NCBI GenBank assembly: GCA_902581795.1
Contig: CACHPL010000001.1
Location: 1 to 64,000, forward strand
Reading direction: 5' to 3'
DNA length: 64,000 nt
Origin: an uncultured Pelagibacteraceae bacterium
Lineage (GTDB): Bacteria > Pseudomonadota > Alphaproteobacteria > Pelagibacterales > Pelagibacteraceae
Made by a program: the position numbers and the translations under genes. Each line of letters opens with the position of its first letter. Positions within the stretch are counted from its first letter, which is position 1. Shown here one piece after another: positions 51,383 through 62,620 of this stretch. The notes below the pieces were generated by a model, which saw nothing but the letters and a program-made list of their open reading frames with translations, was not told the DNA's origin and did no database searches.

Positions 51383-52794
51383 TAATTAACAACTATATTT
51401 GATATAATTTGATTAAAAATTGACGGATAAAGAAAAAAGGAAACCAAAAAAACACAGCTTATTAAAATTGATCCATAAATTTTCAAATTTTTAAACTTTT
51501 CAAATGGTTTCTTTGGACTATCAAAGTACATAACTTTAACTATTCTTATATAATAGAAAGCTGACAAAACGGTAGAGACCAAACCGATTATTGCTAAAGT
51601 ATACATTTCACTCTCTATAACGGCCATAAAAATATAAAATTTTGCAAAAAATCCAGCGAGCGGAGGTATGCCTGCTAATGAAAACAATATTATTAATAAT
51701 GAAAGAGACATTAAAGGATGATTTTTAGATGAACCCGAGAGTTCTTCGATTTCTTCGATGTATTTTCCTCCCCTTCTCATTAGAAAGATGCAACCAAATG
51801 CTCCTAGATTCATTGCAATATAAATTGAAATATAAACAATAGTGCTTTGAAAACCATTTTCTGTTCCAGCAGCTATACCTGCAATAGCATAACCTATATG
51901 CCCAATAGAACTGTAAGCCATAAGTCTCTTAATGTTGGTTTGGGCCATTGCAGCTACAGAACCTAAAATCATAGAGGCTATAGACATAAAAACTAAAATG
52001 TATTGCCATTGATCTAAAATTCCACGAAATGGCAGGTACATAAATTTAATTAAAACAACAATACCCGCTACCTTCGGAACTACAGAAAAAAAAGCAGTAA
52101 CTGATGTTGGGGCGCCCTGATATACGTCAGGAGTCCACATATGAAATGGGACTGCAGAAACTTTAAATGCAAGACCAACAAGTACAAAAACCATACCAAA
52201 AATCGTTCCAATATTAAAATTACCTGTATTTCTAGATATTTCCTCAAAATTTGTTGATCCAGAAAATCCATAAAGTAAAGAACAACCATACAGGAGAAGA
52301 CCAGATGCTAGTGCGCTTAAAATAAAGTATTTTAAACCCGCTTCTGAAGATTTAATGTTATCCCTATCAATAGAAGCTAAAACATATAAGCCTAATGACT
52401 GTAGTTCTAATCCTAAATAAAATAAAATAAGATCATTTGAACTAACCATAATGAACATGCCTAAAACAGACAATAGTATTATTATAGGATATTCAAATTT
52501 GTTATTCTTTGTATCTGAAATATATTGTTTTGATATTAAGAGAATAAAAAAAGAGGATAAAAGAATTAAAATCTTAGAATAAATAGAAAAATTATCAATA
52601 GTAAAGCTATCATTAAAAATTTTAGTATTTTCAATGTCAGAAGTTAAAATAATCAATAGAATCAACATGATTAATATAATTGATAATCTATAAACAATTT
52701 CAAAACTGTTTTTAATAAAAACTCCAATTAATAGAAGAGCAAAAGTTGAAATAGAAAGTAAGAGTTCTGGTATTAAAAATTTTAAAAATGGCAT
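51382..52794 (-). CDS. nuoN: NADH-quinone oxidoreductase subunit N
   Basis: Antiporter-like membrane subunit of complex I, part of the proton-pumping arm. It has 470 residues with about 14 helices. Key charged residues lie in the YLGLELQSLGLYVLAS helix (conserved Glu), the VSAVPFHMWTPDVYQGAPT loop and MAQTNIKRLMAYSSIGHIGY (Lys in broken helix). It is the last gene of the nuo series, 3 bp after nuoM. Confidence 0.95.
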   Translation of the reverse strand: MPFLKFLIPELLLSISTFALLLIGVFIKNSFEIVYRLSIILIMLILLIILTSDIENTKIFNDSFTIDNFSIYSKILILLSSFFILLISKQYISDTKNNKFEYPIIILLSVLGMFIMVSSNDLILFYLGLELQSLGLYVLASIDRDNIKSSEAGLKYFILSALASGLLLYGCSLLYGFSGSTNFEEISRNTGNFNIGTIFGMVFVLVGLAFKVSAVPFHMWTPDVYQGAPTSVTAFFSVVPKVAGIVVLIKFMYLPFRGILDQWQYILVFMSIASMILGSVAAMAQTNIKRLMAYSSIGHIGYAIAGIAAGTENGFQSTIVYISIYIAMNLGAFGCIFLMRRGGKYIEEIEELSGSSKNHPLMSLSLLIILFSLAGIPPLAGFFAKFYIFMAVIESEMYTLAIIGLVSTVLSAFYYIRIVKVMYFDSPKKPFEKFKNLKIYGSILISCVFLVSFFLYPSIFNQIISNIVVN

Positions 52795-52797
52795 ATA

Positions 52798-54294
52798 TTA
52801 TTTTAAAGTAATCTTTCTTCCTACATCAAAATTATAATTACTTATTAAATTATCCACTGATACCTTAATAGTTTCAAGAATCGGTTCAGGATAAAAACCA
52901 AAGAATAATACCATTAAAGATAAAGTAATTAGGTTGAACCCCTCTGAAAAATTTATATCCTTTATTTTTTTCAACTGAATATTATCCAGTTTTCCAAAAA
53001 CTACTCTTTTATATAACCATAAAATATATGCTGCTGCTAAAATAACTCCAATACTAGCAACTATTGCAACTAAAAAGTTCACCTTAAAAGTTCCAACAAG
53101 AACTAAAAATTCTCCTATAAAACCACTTGTACCTGGCAATCCTAGTGCAGCCAATGCAAAAATCATGAATAGTAAAGAATATTTAGGTATTATGTGAACT
53201 AATCCGCCATATGACTTAATTAATCTTGAATTTGTCCTGTCATAAAGCACACCCACACTTAAAAAAAGAGCGGCAGAGATCAGTCCATGACTGATCATTT
53301 GATAAATACTTCCCTCTATACCTTGTGTATTAAAAGTAAAAATTCCCATAGTAACAAAACCCATATGTGCAACTGAAGAATATGCTATTAACTTTTTCAT
53401 ATCGTCTTGCATTAAAGCTACTAAAGAAGTGTAGATGACAGCTATCACGCTCAAAGCAAAAATTAATGGGGTGAAATATTCTGATGCGTTTGGGAACATT
53501 CCAACTGAAAATCTGAGGAAACCATATCCTGCCATTTTTAATAAAATTGCTGCTAACACGACTGAACCAGGGGTTGGGGCCTCAACGTGAGCATCAGGTA
53601 ACCATGTATGCACAGGCCACATAGGAAGTTTAACTGCAAAAGAACTAAAGAATGCCAACCATAGCAAGTATTGATGTTCTTCCGGTATTTTAATTTCGTA
53701 AATTTGGGTCACATCTGTTGTGCCTGTGGTCCAATATATTGCAATAATAGCAACTAACATTAAAACAGATCCTAAAAGAGTAAATAAGAAAAATTTGAAA
53801 GCTGAATATACTTTTCTAGGGCCTCCCCAAATACCTATAATTAGAAACATTGGAATTAGTCCGGCTTCAAAAAAAAGATAAAAAACTACAAGGTCAAGAG
53901 AGCAAAAAACTCCAATCATGAAAGTTTCTAAAACAAGAAGGGCTATAAGGAATTCTTTTAATCTTGTTTTTACACTGTTAATACAAGAAATAATACAGAT
54001 AGGCGTAATAAAAGCAGTTAATATAATAAATAGAATAGAAATTCCATCAATTCCAAATTTATACTTTATTAAACCACTTATCCAAGTGATCTCTTCAACA
54101 AACTGAAAATCAGAAGTATTATTATCAAACGAGTACCATAAAAATAAAGCAATAAAGAGGTTAAAGAAACTTGTAAATAAAGAAACATAAATAGCACCAC
54201 GATTTTTTTCATCAGCGTCATTTTGAGTCAGGAATATAAAAAGAGCACCAATTAACGGTAAAAACGTAACAGATGATAAAATTGGAAAATTCAT
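52798..54294 (-). CDS. nuoM: NADH-quinone oxidoreductase subunit M
   Basis: Antiporter-like complex I membrane subunit of 498 residues and about 14 helices. The conserved Glu helix FYLFFEAGLIPMFLIIG, the AVKLPMWPVHTWLPDAHVEAPT motif and MQDDMKKLIAYSSVAHMGF are clear. It overlaps nuoL by 4 bp. Confidence 0.96.
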   Translation of the reverse strand: MNFPILSSVTFLPLIGALFIFLTQNDADEKNRGAIYVSLFTSFFNLFIALFLWYSFDNNTSDFQFVEEITWISGLIKYKFGIDGISILFIILTAFITPICIISCINSVKTRLKEFLIALLVLETFMIGVFCSLDLVVFYLFFEAGLIPMFLIIGIWGGPRKVYSAFKFFLFTLLGSVLMLVAIIAIYWTTGTTDVTQIYEIKIPEEHQYLLWLAFFSSFAVKLPMWPVHTWLPDAHVEAPTPGSVVLAAILLKMAGYGFLRFSVGMFPNASEYFTPLIFALSVIAVIYTSLVALMQDDMKKLIAYSSVAHMGFVTMGIFTFNTQGIEGSIYQMISHGLISAALFLSVGVLYDRTNSRLIKSYGGLVHIIPKYSLLFMIFALAALGLPGTSGFIGEFLVLVGTFKVNFLVAIVASIGVILAAAYILWLYKRVVFGKLDNIQLKKIKDINFSEGFNLITLSLMVLFFGFYPEPILETIKVSVDNLISNYNFDVGRKITLK

Positions 54295-56201
54295 TTATAA
54301 AAGATAAATATAGTTAATAATAAAGACAATCCTATCAACATAACAAAGGCATAATCATATATATATCCGCTTTGAAATTTAGATGACTTCTTAGAAATAA
54401 TTTTTATAATTTTAGAAATACCATCAGGACCAAATCGATCAATTGTTTTTATATCGCCTGATTTCCAAAAAAAAGATCCTAGAACTTTAGTCGGTTTTAC
54501 AAATAAAAAACTATATACTTCATCAAAATACCATTTGTTTAATAAAAAATTATAAATTTTCTTATTTTTGTTTATAATATCGTCCAAGACTTTATTATTT
54601 TTAATAAATAAATAAAAAGACAATGGAATAGCAAAAATAACTAACATTGGAGTTATAAATAGAATCCAATTTGGTATTAAAGAATGGTCAAACTTATTAA
54701 GAACTAAAATTGAATCTAACCAAAAAAGATCGTAGTATTTTCCTATCAAGAAATCTTTAAATATAAATCCGGCAAAGATTGAGCCGAGAACTAAAATTCC
54801 AAGTGGAAAAATTATTATTACTCTTGAATCGTGTATTTCAGATTTAGATAAATTTTCATTATTAAATTTCCCATGAAAAGTTTTTAAAATTAATCTCCAT
54901 GAATAAATAGCTGTCATAAAAGCAGTTACTATGCCCACAGCAGTTGCGGCATATCCAATATTTGTTTGTTTTAAATAAGCAAATTCAATGATTGCGTCCT
55001 TAGAGTAGTAACCTGATAAAAAGGGAAATCCAGTTAGAGCTAAAGTCCCTATAATCATGGCAATCCATGTAAAAGGCATTTGTTTCCAAATGCCTCCCAT
55101 ATTTCTTATATCTTGCTCTTCTTTTAAAGAATGTATTACAGATCCTGAACCAAGAAATAATAGTGCTTTAAAAAAAGCGTGAGTAAATAAATGAAATATT
55201 GCCACATGGTAAGCGCCAATACCGGCCGCAAAAAACATATAACCTAATTGGCTACAGGTTGAATATGCAATTATTCTTTTAATGTCATTTTGAACCAATG
55301 CGACTGATGCTGCAAAAAAAGCTGTAATCATCCCTATGATAGCTACAAAATTTAAGGCTACTTCAGAATATTCAAATATCGGAGAACACCTTACAACTAA
55401 AAATACTCCGGCGGTAACCATGGTAGCTGCATGTATTAAAGCAGAAACTGGTGTTGGACCCTCCATAGCATCCGGAAGCCAGGTATGTAAAAAAAATTGT
55501 GCTGACTTACCCATTGCGCCTATGAATAAAAACAAGCATATTAATGTAATTAAATTAAAATTAAGACCTATAAAGTTTATCTCTCTTTTAGAAAATTCAG
55601 GTATAAGATTAAATACTTCATCATAATTCACCGTGCCGAAGTACATGAATATTAAAAAAATCCCTATCGCAAATCCAAAGTCTCCCACTCTATTTACAAT
55701 AAATGCTTTTATAGCAGCTTTGTTGGCAGAATTTTTTTTATACCAAAATCCAATTAGTAGATAGGAGCACAAACCGACACCCTCCCACCCAAAAAATAAT
55801 TGTAGAAAGTTATCAGATACCACTAATACCAACATTGCAAAAGTAAACAGCGAAAGGTAAGACATGAACCTAGGTTTGTCTGGATCATGTTCCATATATC
55901 CAATTGAATAAATATGAACTAATGCTGAAACCGAGGACACAACAACTAGCATTATTGAACTTAATGGATCAATATTTATTGACCAATTAACTATAAAATT
56001 TCCTGATGTTATCCACTCATAAATTATGTAATTTCCATAATCGCCTTTGGATATTCCGTTATAAAATAAAATAATAGATAAAATTGCAGTAATACAAACA
56101 AATAAAGTTGTAATTAGCTGAGAAAAAATATCACCAAAATATTTTATCAAATATCCGAATAACGCTCCAAATAATGGCAAAAATAAAACTGCGTATTGCA
56201 T
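54291..56201 (-). CDS. nuoL: NADH-quinone oxidoreductase subunit L
   Basis: Distal antiporter-like subunit of complex I with the long lateral helix. It has 636 residues. FFGWEGVGLCSYLLIGFW, AQFFLHTWLPDAMEGPTPVSALIHAATMVTAG-type motif and VQNDIKRIIAYSTCSQLGYM are recognisable. The C-terminal 120 residues hold the lateral helix and last membrane anchor. It follows nuoK without spacer and overlaps nuoM by 4 bp. Confidence 0.96.
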   Translation of the reverse strand: MQYAVLFLPLFGALFGYLIKYFGDIFSQLITTLFVCITAILSIILFYNGISKGDYGNYIIYEWITSGNFIVNWSINIDPLSSIMLVVVSSVSALVHIYSIGYMEHDPDKPRFMSYLSLFTFAMLVLVVSDNFLQLFFGWEGVGLCSYLLIGFWYKKNSANKAAIKAFIVNRVGDFGFAIGIFLIFMYFGTVNYDEVFNLIPEFSKREINFIGLNFNLITLICLFLFIGAMGKSAQFFLHTWLPDAMEGPTPVSALIHAATMVTAGVFLVVRCSPIFEYSEVALNFVAIIGMITAFFAASVALVQNDIKRIIAYSTCSQLGYMFFAAGIGAYHVAIFHLFTHAFFKALLFLGSGSVIHSLKEEQDIRNMGGIWKQMPFTWIAMIIGTLALTGFPFLSGYYSKDAIIEFAYLKQTNIGYAATAVGIVTAFMTAIYSWRLILKTFHGKFNNENLSKSEIHDSRVIIIFPLGILVLGSIFAGFIFKDFLIGKYYDLFWLDSILVLNKFDHSLIPNWILFITPMLVIFAIPLSFYLFIKNNKVLDDIINKNKKIYNFLLNKWYFDEVYSFLFVKPTKVLGSFFWKSGDIKTIDRFGPDGISKIIKIISKKSSKFQSGYIYDYAFVMLIGLSLLLTIFIFYK

Positions 56202-56513
56202 TTAACCTTTCATTTCGTCAATCTCTTCAACTCTAATTGAGCCCTTATTTCTGTAGTAAGAAACTATAATTGCTAGGCCTATGGCAGCTTCTGCTGCGGC
56301 CACTGTCAATATTAGCATTGTAAATATCTGACCGGTAATATCTTGTAGATATATTGAAAAAGAAACAAGATTTATATTCACTGCCAAAAGTATTAGTTCA
56401 ATAGACATCAATATTACAATTACGTTTTTTCTATTTAAAAATATACCCAGGGTGCCTAATGAAAAAATAATGGCACCAAGTGTAAGATAATGACCTAAAC
56501 CAATTTCAATCAT
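56202..56513 (-). CDS. nuoK: NADH-quinone oxidoreductase subunit K
   Basis: Small complex I membrane subunit of 103 residues with three helices. It includes the conserved buried Glu in [16 protein letters not shown] and a second in [11 protein letters not shown], both on the proton path. It overlaps nuoJ by 8 bp. Confidence 0.95.
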   Translation of the reverse strand: MIEIGLGHYLTLGAIIFSLGTLGIFLNRKNVIVILMSIELILLAVNINLVSFSIYLQDITGQIFTMLILTVAAAEAAIGLAIIVSYYRNKGSIRVEEIDEMKG

Positions 56514-57138
56514 CTATTTTAATGCCTTTTTCAAATTCGACATCAACAAGCTCAACTGAATCCTCCCGTTCCCTTGCGACTTGTTTAAAGTAACTTTGTT
56601 TTTTTACTCCTTCTCGTTTTCTGTATGTTAAAACTATAGCTCCCACCATAGACAACAATAATATAATCCCTGAGATTTGGAAAAGATGTATATATTCGGT
56701 ATACATTACATTTCCAATTAAATGAGTGTTTGTAAAGTTTTCATCGAAGGATAAAAATTTTGTTTCCGAAAATGTATCACGGTATTTCCAACCACCAACT
56801 ATTACCACAAGTTCAAGCAAAATGACTGATCCGATAACCAATCCTGTTGGGATATGTCCAGATTTTTTGGAACCTCTAAACCAAGAAAGTTTTTGCTCTG
56901 TAACGTTCATTAGCATTACAACAAATAAAAATAAAACTGCTACAGCTCCTACATAAACTATGAGCATCATCATTCCTAAAAATTCGGCTCCAATCATTAT
57001 GAACAAACAAGCAATTGAAATAAAATCTAAAATTAAAAAAAAAACTGCGTGAACAGTATTTCTAGAAACGATAACCATGATTGCAGATATAATTGCAATT
57101 AAGGAAAAGAAATAAAAAAAAAATGCGTGAGCAATCAT
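56506..57138 (-). CDS. nuoJ: NADH-quinone oxidoreductase subunit J
   Basis: Complex I membrane subunit of 210 residues with five helices. The characteristic third helix is [29 protein letters not shown], whose pi-bulge region moves during turnover. The C-terminal hydrophilic tail is Glu/Asp-rich (about 175-210). It is 6 bp after nuoI. Confidence 0.95.
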   Translation of the reverse strand: MIAHAFFFYFFSLIAIISAIMVIVSRNTVHAVFFLILDFISIACLFIMIGAEFLGMMMLIVYVGAVAVLFLFVVMLMNVTEQKLSWFRGSKKSGHIPTGLVIGSVILLELVVIVGGWKYRDTFSETKFLSFDENFTNTHLIGNVMYTEYIHLFQISGIILLLSMVGAIVLTYRKREGVKKQSYFKQVAREREDSVELVDVEFEKGIKIDD

Positions 57139-57144
57139 TTGTAT

Positions 57145-57630
57145 TTATCTATATGGTTTATCCAATTTAATATTTTGAGCTAAAACAGTTTCCCATCTAT
57201 CGCCGTTTTCAAGTAGTTTTTCTTTATTGTAATAAAGTTCTTCTCTTGTCTCTGTAGCAAACTCAAAATTAGGACCCTGTACTATTGCATCAACTGGGCA
57301 TGATTCCTCACAAAGTCCACAATAAATACATTTTAACATATCGATGTCGTATCTCGTAGTCTTTCTGCTGCCGTCAGCTCTTTCTTCTGACTCGATAGTT
57401 ATTGCTTGGGCAGGACAGACTGCTTCACATAATTTGCATGCGATACATCTTTCTTCACCATTCGGGTATTTTCTAAGAGCATGTTCCCCTCTAAATCTAG
57501 GACTTATTTTTCCTTTTTCAAATGGATAATTAATTGTTTTCTTTTTTTTAAATATTTCTTTCATAGCAATAATAATAGCTTTTACAAATTCTGATAAAAA
57601 TATTATTTTAAAAATTCTATTTAATTTCAT
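57145..57630 (-). CDS. nuoI: NADH-quinone oxidoreductase subunit I
   Basis: Peripheral complex I subunit carrying two [4Fe-4S] clusters (N6a, N6b). The 161 residues have an amphipathic N-terminus and two ferredoxin motifs, [12 protein letters not shown] and [31 protein letters not shown] is the usual lead-in. It follows nuoH with no spacer. Confidence 0.96.
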   Translation of the reverse strand: MKLNRIFKIIFLSEFVKAIIIAMKEIFKKKKTINYPFEKGKISPRFRGEHALRKYPNGEERCIACKLCEAVCPAQAITIESEERADGSRKTTRYDIDMLKCIYCGLCEESCPVDAIVQGPNFEFATETREELYYNKEKLLENGDRWETVLAQNIKLDKPYR

Positions 57631-58635
57631 TTAATAGTTTCCTTTAGGTAAAAGATCAAAATAAACTAAGAAACTTGCTGTTAAAACTACATATAAAAGT
57701 GAAAACGGTAGAAAAATTTTCCAACCTAATCTCATTAACTGATCGTATCTGTATCTAGGGACAATTGCTTTAACAATTGCAAAAACAAAAAATAATAATA
57801 AAATTTTTAATAACATCCAAAAAATACCAGGAATAATATTAAATGGGTAAAGATCAACTGGAGATAGCCACCCTCCTAAAAATAAAATAGAACCTAAGGC
57901 GCACAACAATAATATATTTGCATATTCACCTAACCAAAACATCGCGTACATCATTCCTGAGTATTCGGTTTGGTAACCAGCAACAAGTTCGGCTTCTGCT
58001 TCTGGTAAATCAAATGGCGGTCGATTGGTTTCAGCTAAAGCGGATATGAAAAAAATTACAAACATTGGAAAAAGAGGAATAATAAACCATAAATTTTGTT
58101 GAGCCATAACTATATCTTTTAAATTTAACGAACCTACACAAAGAAGAACATTAATAATAATAATTCCAATTGAAACTTCGTAAGATACCATTTGGGCTGC
58201 AGACCTTATTGCACCTAAAAAAGGATACTTGGAATTTGAGGCCCAACCCCCCATTATTATCCCGTAAACACCTAATGAGGAGATAGCAAAAATATAAAGT
58301 ATTCCTACATTGATATCGGATATAACTATTGTTTCGCTTAATGGAATTACAGCCCATGCGGAAAGAGCTAGGGTCATAGTAATTATTGGGGCAATAATAA
58401 AAACAGCTTTGTTTGCACTAGCGGGTACAATTATTTCCTTAAAAATATACTTTAGTGCATCTGCTAAAGTTTGAAATAAACCAAAAGGTCCAACAACATT
58501 TGGTCCTTTTCTTCTTTGAATAAAACCCCATACCCGTCTATCAAACCAAACAATCATAGCGACTGATACCAATATGGGTATAAGTAAAAATAATATTTTA
58601 TAAACTTCTGTATAAAGCAAATATAAAGTTTCCAT
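57631..58635 (-). CDS. nuoH: NADH-quinone oxidoreductase subunit H
   Basis: Membrane subunit at the junction with the peripheral arm, forming part of the quinone chamber. It has 334 residues and 8 helices. Signatures are [45 protein letters not shown] and [22 protein letters not shown]-type motif, followed by [13 protein letters not shown]. It is 2 bp after nuoG. Confidence 0.96.
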   Translation of the reverse strand: METLYLLYTEVYKILFLLIPILVSVAMIVWFDRRVWGFIQRRKGPNVVGPFGLFQTLADALKYIFKEIIVPASANKAVFIIAPIITMTLALSAWAVIPLSETIVISDINVGILYIFAISSLGVYGIIMGGWASNSKYPFLGAIRSAAQMVSYEVSIGIIIINVLLCVGSLNLKDIVMAQQNLWFIIPLFPMFVIFFISALAETNRPPFDLPEAEAELVAGYQTEYSGMMYAMFWLGEYANILLLCALGSILFLGGWLSPVDLYPFNIIPGIFWMLLKILLLFFVFAIVKAIVPRYRYDQLMRLGWKIFLPFSLLYVVLTASFLVYFDLLPKGNY

Positions 58636-58637
58636 AA

Positions 58638-60695
58638 TTAAATATCTGATTTATCCCTTAAAATATTTGCTCTTGCTGTCCTGCAATCACTCATAGTTTT
58701 AGATGATCTGGCTATAGAGTTACTAAAATAATAATCAATTTTCTTTATTTCCAAATTTTCATTTAGGTTTAAATCAGGATTAGCAAAGTTAGATTTTGTA
58801 ATACGGGTTTTAGGTAATAAATTGAAATCAGAATGATTTACAACCTTGTTGATCGAATCATTTCTTAATTCATTAAAATTTTTAAATAATTCAGTGTTAT
58901 GAATTTTTTTAGATAATAAATTAAATATTTTCCAATCTTCTCTTGACTCTCCTGGTGGATAAGTTGCCCTAATAGATTTTTGTAATCTACCTTCTAGATT
59001 TATAAATAAGCCATTCTGTTCAGTATAAGCTGGACTCGGAAGTATAATATCTGCCATTTGTGCCATACGATCTCCATGACTGCCTTGGTAAATAATAAAT
59101 TCATTATTTTTAGTAAAATTCAAATTATCAGATCCTAAAAAATAAATTAATTTAAATTCTTGTTTTTTTAATTTATCAAAAAAGACAAAATTATTATTAT
59201 TTTCAATATTAAAAAAACCTAAATCTATAGCTCCTACAGATGAAGCATTTTTTAAAAGAATGTTTAATCCATTCCACTCATCATTGATTAAATTATGTTT
59301 GATAAGAAAATTTTTTACTGACTCAAAAATAAATTTACCTGATTGAAGTTCTAGAGCTGACTCACCAATGATAATAATTGGTTTTTTAGATTTTAAGAGT
59401 ATTTTGCTAGCTTCATCCTCTTTATTTACAAATTTCTTTATATCAGCAACGGTATTACCAATAATCTTATAGTCATATGTTAAATCACCAGGGTCACCAA
59501 AAGATAATATTGGTAATTTTTTTTTAATAGAGGTTTTTCTTATTCTTGCATTTAGCATGGTTGCTTCATGTCTTGGATTTGTCCCGATAAGAATAATGCA
59601 ATCGGAGTCTTCAATTGCTTTTATTGATGAATTAAATATATAATTGATTTTATTTTCAGGATTAATATAAAAAGGTTTTTCTCTAAAGTCATAATTTTTA
59701 ACTCTAAGTTTTTTTAAAAATGACATAAAAGAGTTTGTTGTTTCTATACTGACCTGATCTCCGATATGCCCTCCTATATATTGAGGATCTATCTCTTTAA
59801 ATTTAATTGATAAAATATTGATAATTTCATCCCATGTTGCTTCTTTCAAATTGCCATTTTCTCTTTTATATGGTTTGTCTAATCGTTGTTTTAATAATCC
59901 GTCGCATGCAAATCTAGTTTTATCAGAAATCCATTCTTCATTAATATTGTTATTTAGTCTCGGTAAAATTCTTTTTACTTCCCAACCATAACTGTCAACT
60001 CTAATATTGGATCCAACTGAGTCCATAACGTCGATGGTTTCTGTTTTTTTTAATTCCCACGGTCTAGCTTCAAAAGCATATGGTTTTGATGTTAATGCTC
60101 CCACTGGGCACAAATCAATTACGTTTGCAGACAATTCTGACTCCATGGATTTTTCTAAATAGGTTGTAATTTCCATGTTTTCACCACGACCTATTGCACC
60201 TAACTCAGTAACTCCCGCAACCTCCGTAGCAAATCTTATACATCTTGTACAATGAATACATCTAGTCATTTGTGTTTTGATTAGTGGACCCATGTATTTA
60301 TCTTTTACTTCTCTTTTATTTTCTTTGAATCTTGATTTATCAAATCCATAATAAAGAGACTGATCTTGCAAGTCACATTCTCCGCCCTGGTCGCAAACAG
60401 GACAGTCTAAAGGATGGTTTGCTAATAAAAATTCCATGACTCCTTTTCTGGCTTTTTCTACAAATTCAGTATTAGTATTTATTTTCATACCCTCTGCTGC
60501 AGGCATTGCGCACGATGCTATTGGTTTAGAAGATTTCTCCATTTCAACTAAACACATTCGACAATTTCCAGCTATTGATAAACGTTCGTGGTAACAAAAC
60601 CTAGGAATTTCAGCACCCGCTAACTCACATGCCTGTAAAACAGTCATCCCATTTTCAAAGTCTATTTCTTTATTATTTATAATTATTTTTGGCAT
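58638..60695 (-). CDS. nuoG: NADH-quinone oxidoreductase subunit G
   Basis: Large peripheral subunit of complex I. I place the start at the ATG at 60695, giving [13 protein letters not shown], 1 bp after the nuoF stop; the longer frame would need a TTG start inside nuoF. Of 685 residues, the N-terminal ferredoxin domain holds the [2Fe-2S] motif with [16 protein letters not shown] and C ligands of N5 are in [16 protein letters not shown], and a [4Fe-4S] motif [10 protein letters not shown]...CPVGAL follows. The C-terminal molybdopterin-oxidoreductase-like part is divergent and shows no catalytic signature, as expected. Confidence 0.95.
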   Translation of the reverse strand: MPKIIINNKEIDFENGMTVLQACELAGAEIPRFCYHERLSIAGNCRMCLVEMEKSSKPIASCAMPAAEGMKINTNTEFVEKARKGVMEFLLANHPLDCPVCDQGGECDLQDQSLYYGFDKSRFKENKREVKDKYMGPLIKTQMTRCIHCTRCIRFATEVAGVTELGAIGRGENMEITTYLEKSMESELSANVIDLCPVGALTSKPYAFEARPWELKKTETIDVMDSVGSNIRVDSYGWEVKRILPRLNNNINEEWISDKTRFACDGLLKQRLDKPYKRENGNLKEATWDEIINILSIKFKEIDPQYIGGHIGDQVSIETTNSFMSFLKKLRVKNYDFREKPFYINPENKINYIFNSSIKAIEDSDCIILIGTNPRHEATMLNARIRKTSIKKKLPILSFGDPGDLTYDYKIIGNTVADIKKFVNKEDEASKILLKSKKPIIIIGESALELQSGKFIFESVKNFLIKHNLINDEWNGLNILLKNASSVGAIDLGFFNIENNNNFVFFDKLKKQEFKLIYFLGSDNLNFTKNNEFIIYQGSHGDRMAQMADIILPSPAYTEQNGLFINLEGRLQKSIRATYPPGESREDWKIFNLLSKKIHNTELFKNFNELRNDSINKVVNHSDFNLLPKTRITKSNFANPDLNLNENLEIKKIDYYFSNSIARSSKTMSDCRTARANILRDKSDI

Positions 60696-60696
60696 T

Positions 60697-62019
60697 TTAT
60701 TTTTCAAGTAAATGTTGATCAACTAAATAAGGTATGTCTCTTTTTTTCTTTATAAGTGGGTCTGAAAAACATCTCTTATCAATTTCTTTTCTGAAATGTC
60801 TTAATAGCCCTTGAACTGGCCACGCAGATCCCTCTCCAAAAGCACAAATTGTATGCCCCTCGATTTGCTTAGTCACATCTGAGAGCAAATCAATATCGTT
60901 TTTAGTTGCTTCACCTTTTGCAGCTCTTTCAAGAATTCGCCACATCCACCCAACTCCTTCCCTACATGGTGTGCATTGGCCACAACTCTCATGTTTGTAA
61001 AATTTAGCAATCCTGGCCATACATTTTAAAATATCTTCATCTTTATTTATAACTATTATTGCTGCTGTACCTAATCCACTTTTAGCTGCCACCAAAGAGT
61101 CAAAATCCATCTTGATTGTCTCACATACATCTTTAGGAATTAGAGGCATTGAAGAACCACCTGGTATAACTGCCTGTAAATTATTCCAACCTCCTTCAAC
61201 ACCACCAGCATATTTTTCTATCAATTCCTTTAAACTAACACCCATAGCTTCTTCAACATTGCAAGGAGTTTTAACGTTGCCTGAAATACAAAATATTTTA
61301 GTGCCTGTGTTTTTTGGACGACCAATAGAAGAAAACCATTTGCCCCCTCTTCTTAAAATTGTTGGAATAACAGCTATGGTTTCAACATTGTTAACTATAG
61401 TTGGGCATCCATATAGCCCCACTAAAGCTGGAAATGGTGGTTTTAATCTAGGTTGACCTTTATTACCTTCTAAACTTTCTAGCAGGGCAGTTTCTTCACC
61501 GCATATATAAGCACCAGCTCCATAATGAATATAAATATCTAAATCCCATTCAGTGCCACATGCATTTTTACCAATAAAATTTTTCTTATAAGCTTCGTCA
61601 ATTGCATTTTGTAATATTTGACCCTCATTAAAATATTCACCTCTGATATAAATATAACAAACGTGCGCGTTTACTGCGAAAGATGAAATTAAACATCCTT
61701 CGATTAACTTTTGTGGTTCAAACCTCATTATGTCTCTATCTTTGCAAGTTCCTGGTTCTGACTCATCTGCGTTTATAACTAAATAATGAGGTCTTGATCC
61801 AATTTTTTTAGGTGCAAAAGACCATTTAACTCCGGTTGGAAAACCGGCACCACCTCTTCCTCTTAATTCAGAAATTTTAATTTCATTTATTATCCACTCA
61901 CTACCTTTGGAGATTATATCTTTAGTATTTAACCAATCATCTCGCTTAATAGAATCTTCAATACTAGATCCGAGATTGTTATATAAATTTTTAAATATTT
62001 TATCTTCTTCTTTAAGCAT
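60697..62019 (-). CDS. nuoF: NADH-quinone oxidoreductase subunit F
   Basis: NADH- and FMN-binding subunit with the N3 [4Fe-4S] cluster. The start is taken at 62019 (MLKEEDKIF, 440 residues). A GGGAG Shine-Dalgarno lies 5 bases before it, and the alternative ATG at 62031 includes that site. Motifs: [16 protein letters not shown] for the NADH/FMN loop, [15 protein letters not shown], and the cluster ligands [12 protein letters not shown]. The stop of nuoE lies 5 bases inside this gene's start region. Confidence 0.96.
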   Translation of the reverse strand: MLKEEDKIFKNLYNNLGSSIEDSIKRDDWLNTKDIISKGSEWIINEIKISELRGRGGAGFPTGVKWSFAPKKIGSRPHYLVINADESEPGTCKDRDIMRFEPQKLIEGCLISSFAVNAHVCYIYIRGEYFNEGQILQNAIDEAYKKNFIGKNACGTEWDLDIYIHYGAGAYICGEETALLESLEGNKGQPRLKPPFPALVGLYGCPTIVNNVETIAVIPTILRRGGKWFSSIGRPKNTGTKIFCISGNVKTPCNVEEAMGVSLKELIEKYAGGVEGGWNNLQAVIPGGSSMPLIPKDVCETIKMDFDSLVAAKSGLGTAAIIVINKDEDILKCMARIAKFYKHESCGQCTPCREGVGWMWRILERAAKGEATKNDIDLLSDVTKQIEGHTICAFGEGSAWPVQGLLRHFRKEIDKRCFSDPLIKKKRDIPYLVDQHLLEK

Positions 62020-62620
62020 TATTGCTCCCATTTTTTTTATTAGTAATATTATCCGGGGCGCTACTTTTCCGGTTCCTGTAAGATCCAGGTTTCAAAGGGT
62101 CATCTTGCATAAATCCATCCAATATTCTCTCAGCACTATTTTTATCTAAATCCTCATAATAGTCTTTATTTACTTGCATCATTGGTGCGTTCACACATGC
62201 ACCTAAACATTCAACTTCTGTCCACGAACATAAGCCGTTTTCTGATAATGTATTCTGATTTTTTGATATTTTCTTTTCACAAATCTTTAAAATTTCATTG
62301 GATCCTCTAAGCATACATGGGCTTGTTGTGCATACTTGTACATAATATTTGCCAACTGGGGAAAGATTATACATGGTATAAAAAGTTGCGATCTCGTAAA
62401 CGTTGATATACGGCATGGACAAAAGTTTTCCTATGTACTTTAATGCTGCTAGAGGAATCCAATTCTCATTCTGACTCTGAGCTAAATAAAGTAAAGGCAT
62501 AACAGCACTTTTCTTTCTGTTTTCAGGATATTTTTTCAAAATATTTTTTACTAATTCCATATTTTTGCTAGTAAATTCAAATTTATCTGGCTGATTATCG
62601 TGAATTTTTTTTAAACTCAT
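62012..62620 (-). CDS. nuoE: NADH-quinone oxidoreductase subunit E
   Basis: Thioredoxin-like [2Fe-2S] subunit (cluster N1a), 202 residues. Ligands are in [11 protein letters not shown] and [14 protein letters not shown]. The N-terminal helical part ([19 protein letters not shown]) is conserved. A C-terminal tail of about 30 residues (from about 172) is polar and probably disordered. It overlaps nuoD by 4 bp. Confidence 0.95.
   Translation of the reverse strand: MSLKKIHDNQPDKFEFTSKNMELVKNILKKYPENRKKSAVMPLLYLAQSQNENWIPLAALKYIGKLLSMPYINVYEIATFYTMYNLSPVGKYYVQVCTTSPCMLRGSNEILKICEKKISKNQNTLSENGLCSWTEVECLGACVNAPMMQVNKDYYEDLDKNSAERILDGFMQDDPLKPGSYRNRKSSAPDNITNKKNGSNNA
62025..62029 (-). promoter_or_regulatory. 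Shine-Dalgarno site deciding the nuoF start
   Basis: GGGAG on the minus strand ends 5 bases before the ATG at 62019. An in-frame ATG at 62029-62031 overlaps this site, so it cannot use it. The downstream ATG is therefore preferred. Confidence 0.7.

Noticed and set aside
60696-60722. Longer nuoG with a TTG start
   Set aside because: It adds nine residues inside nuoF that are not part of the family; the ATG at 60695 gives the usual MPK start 1 bp after nuoF.
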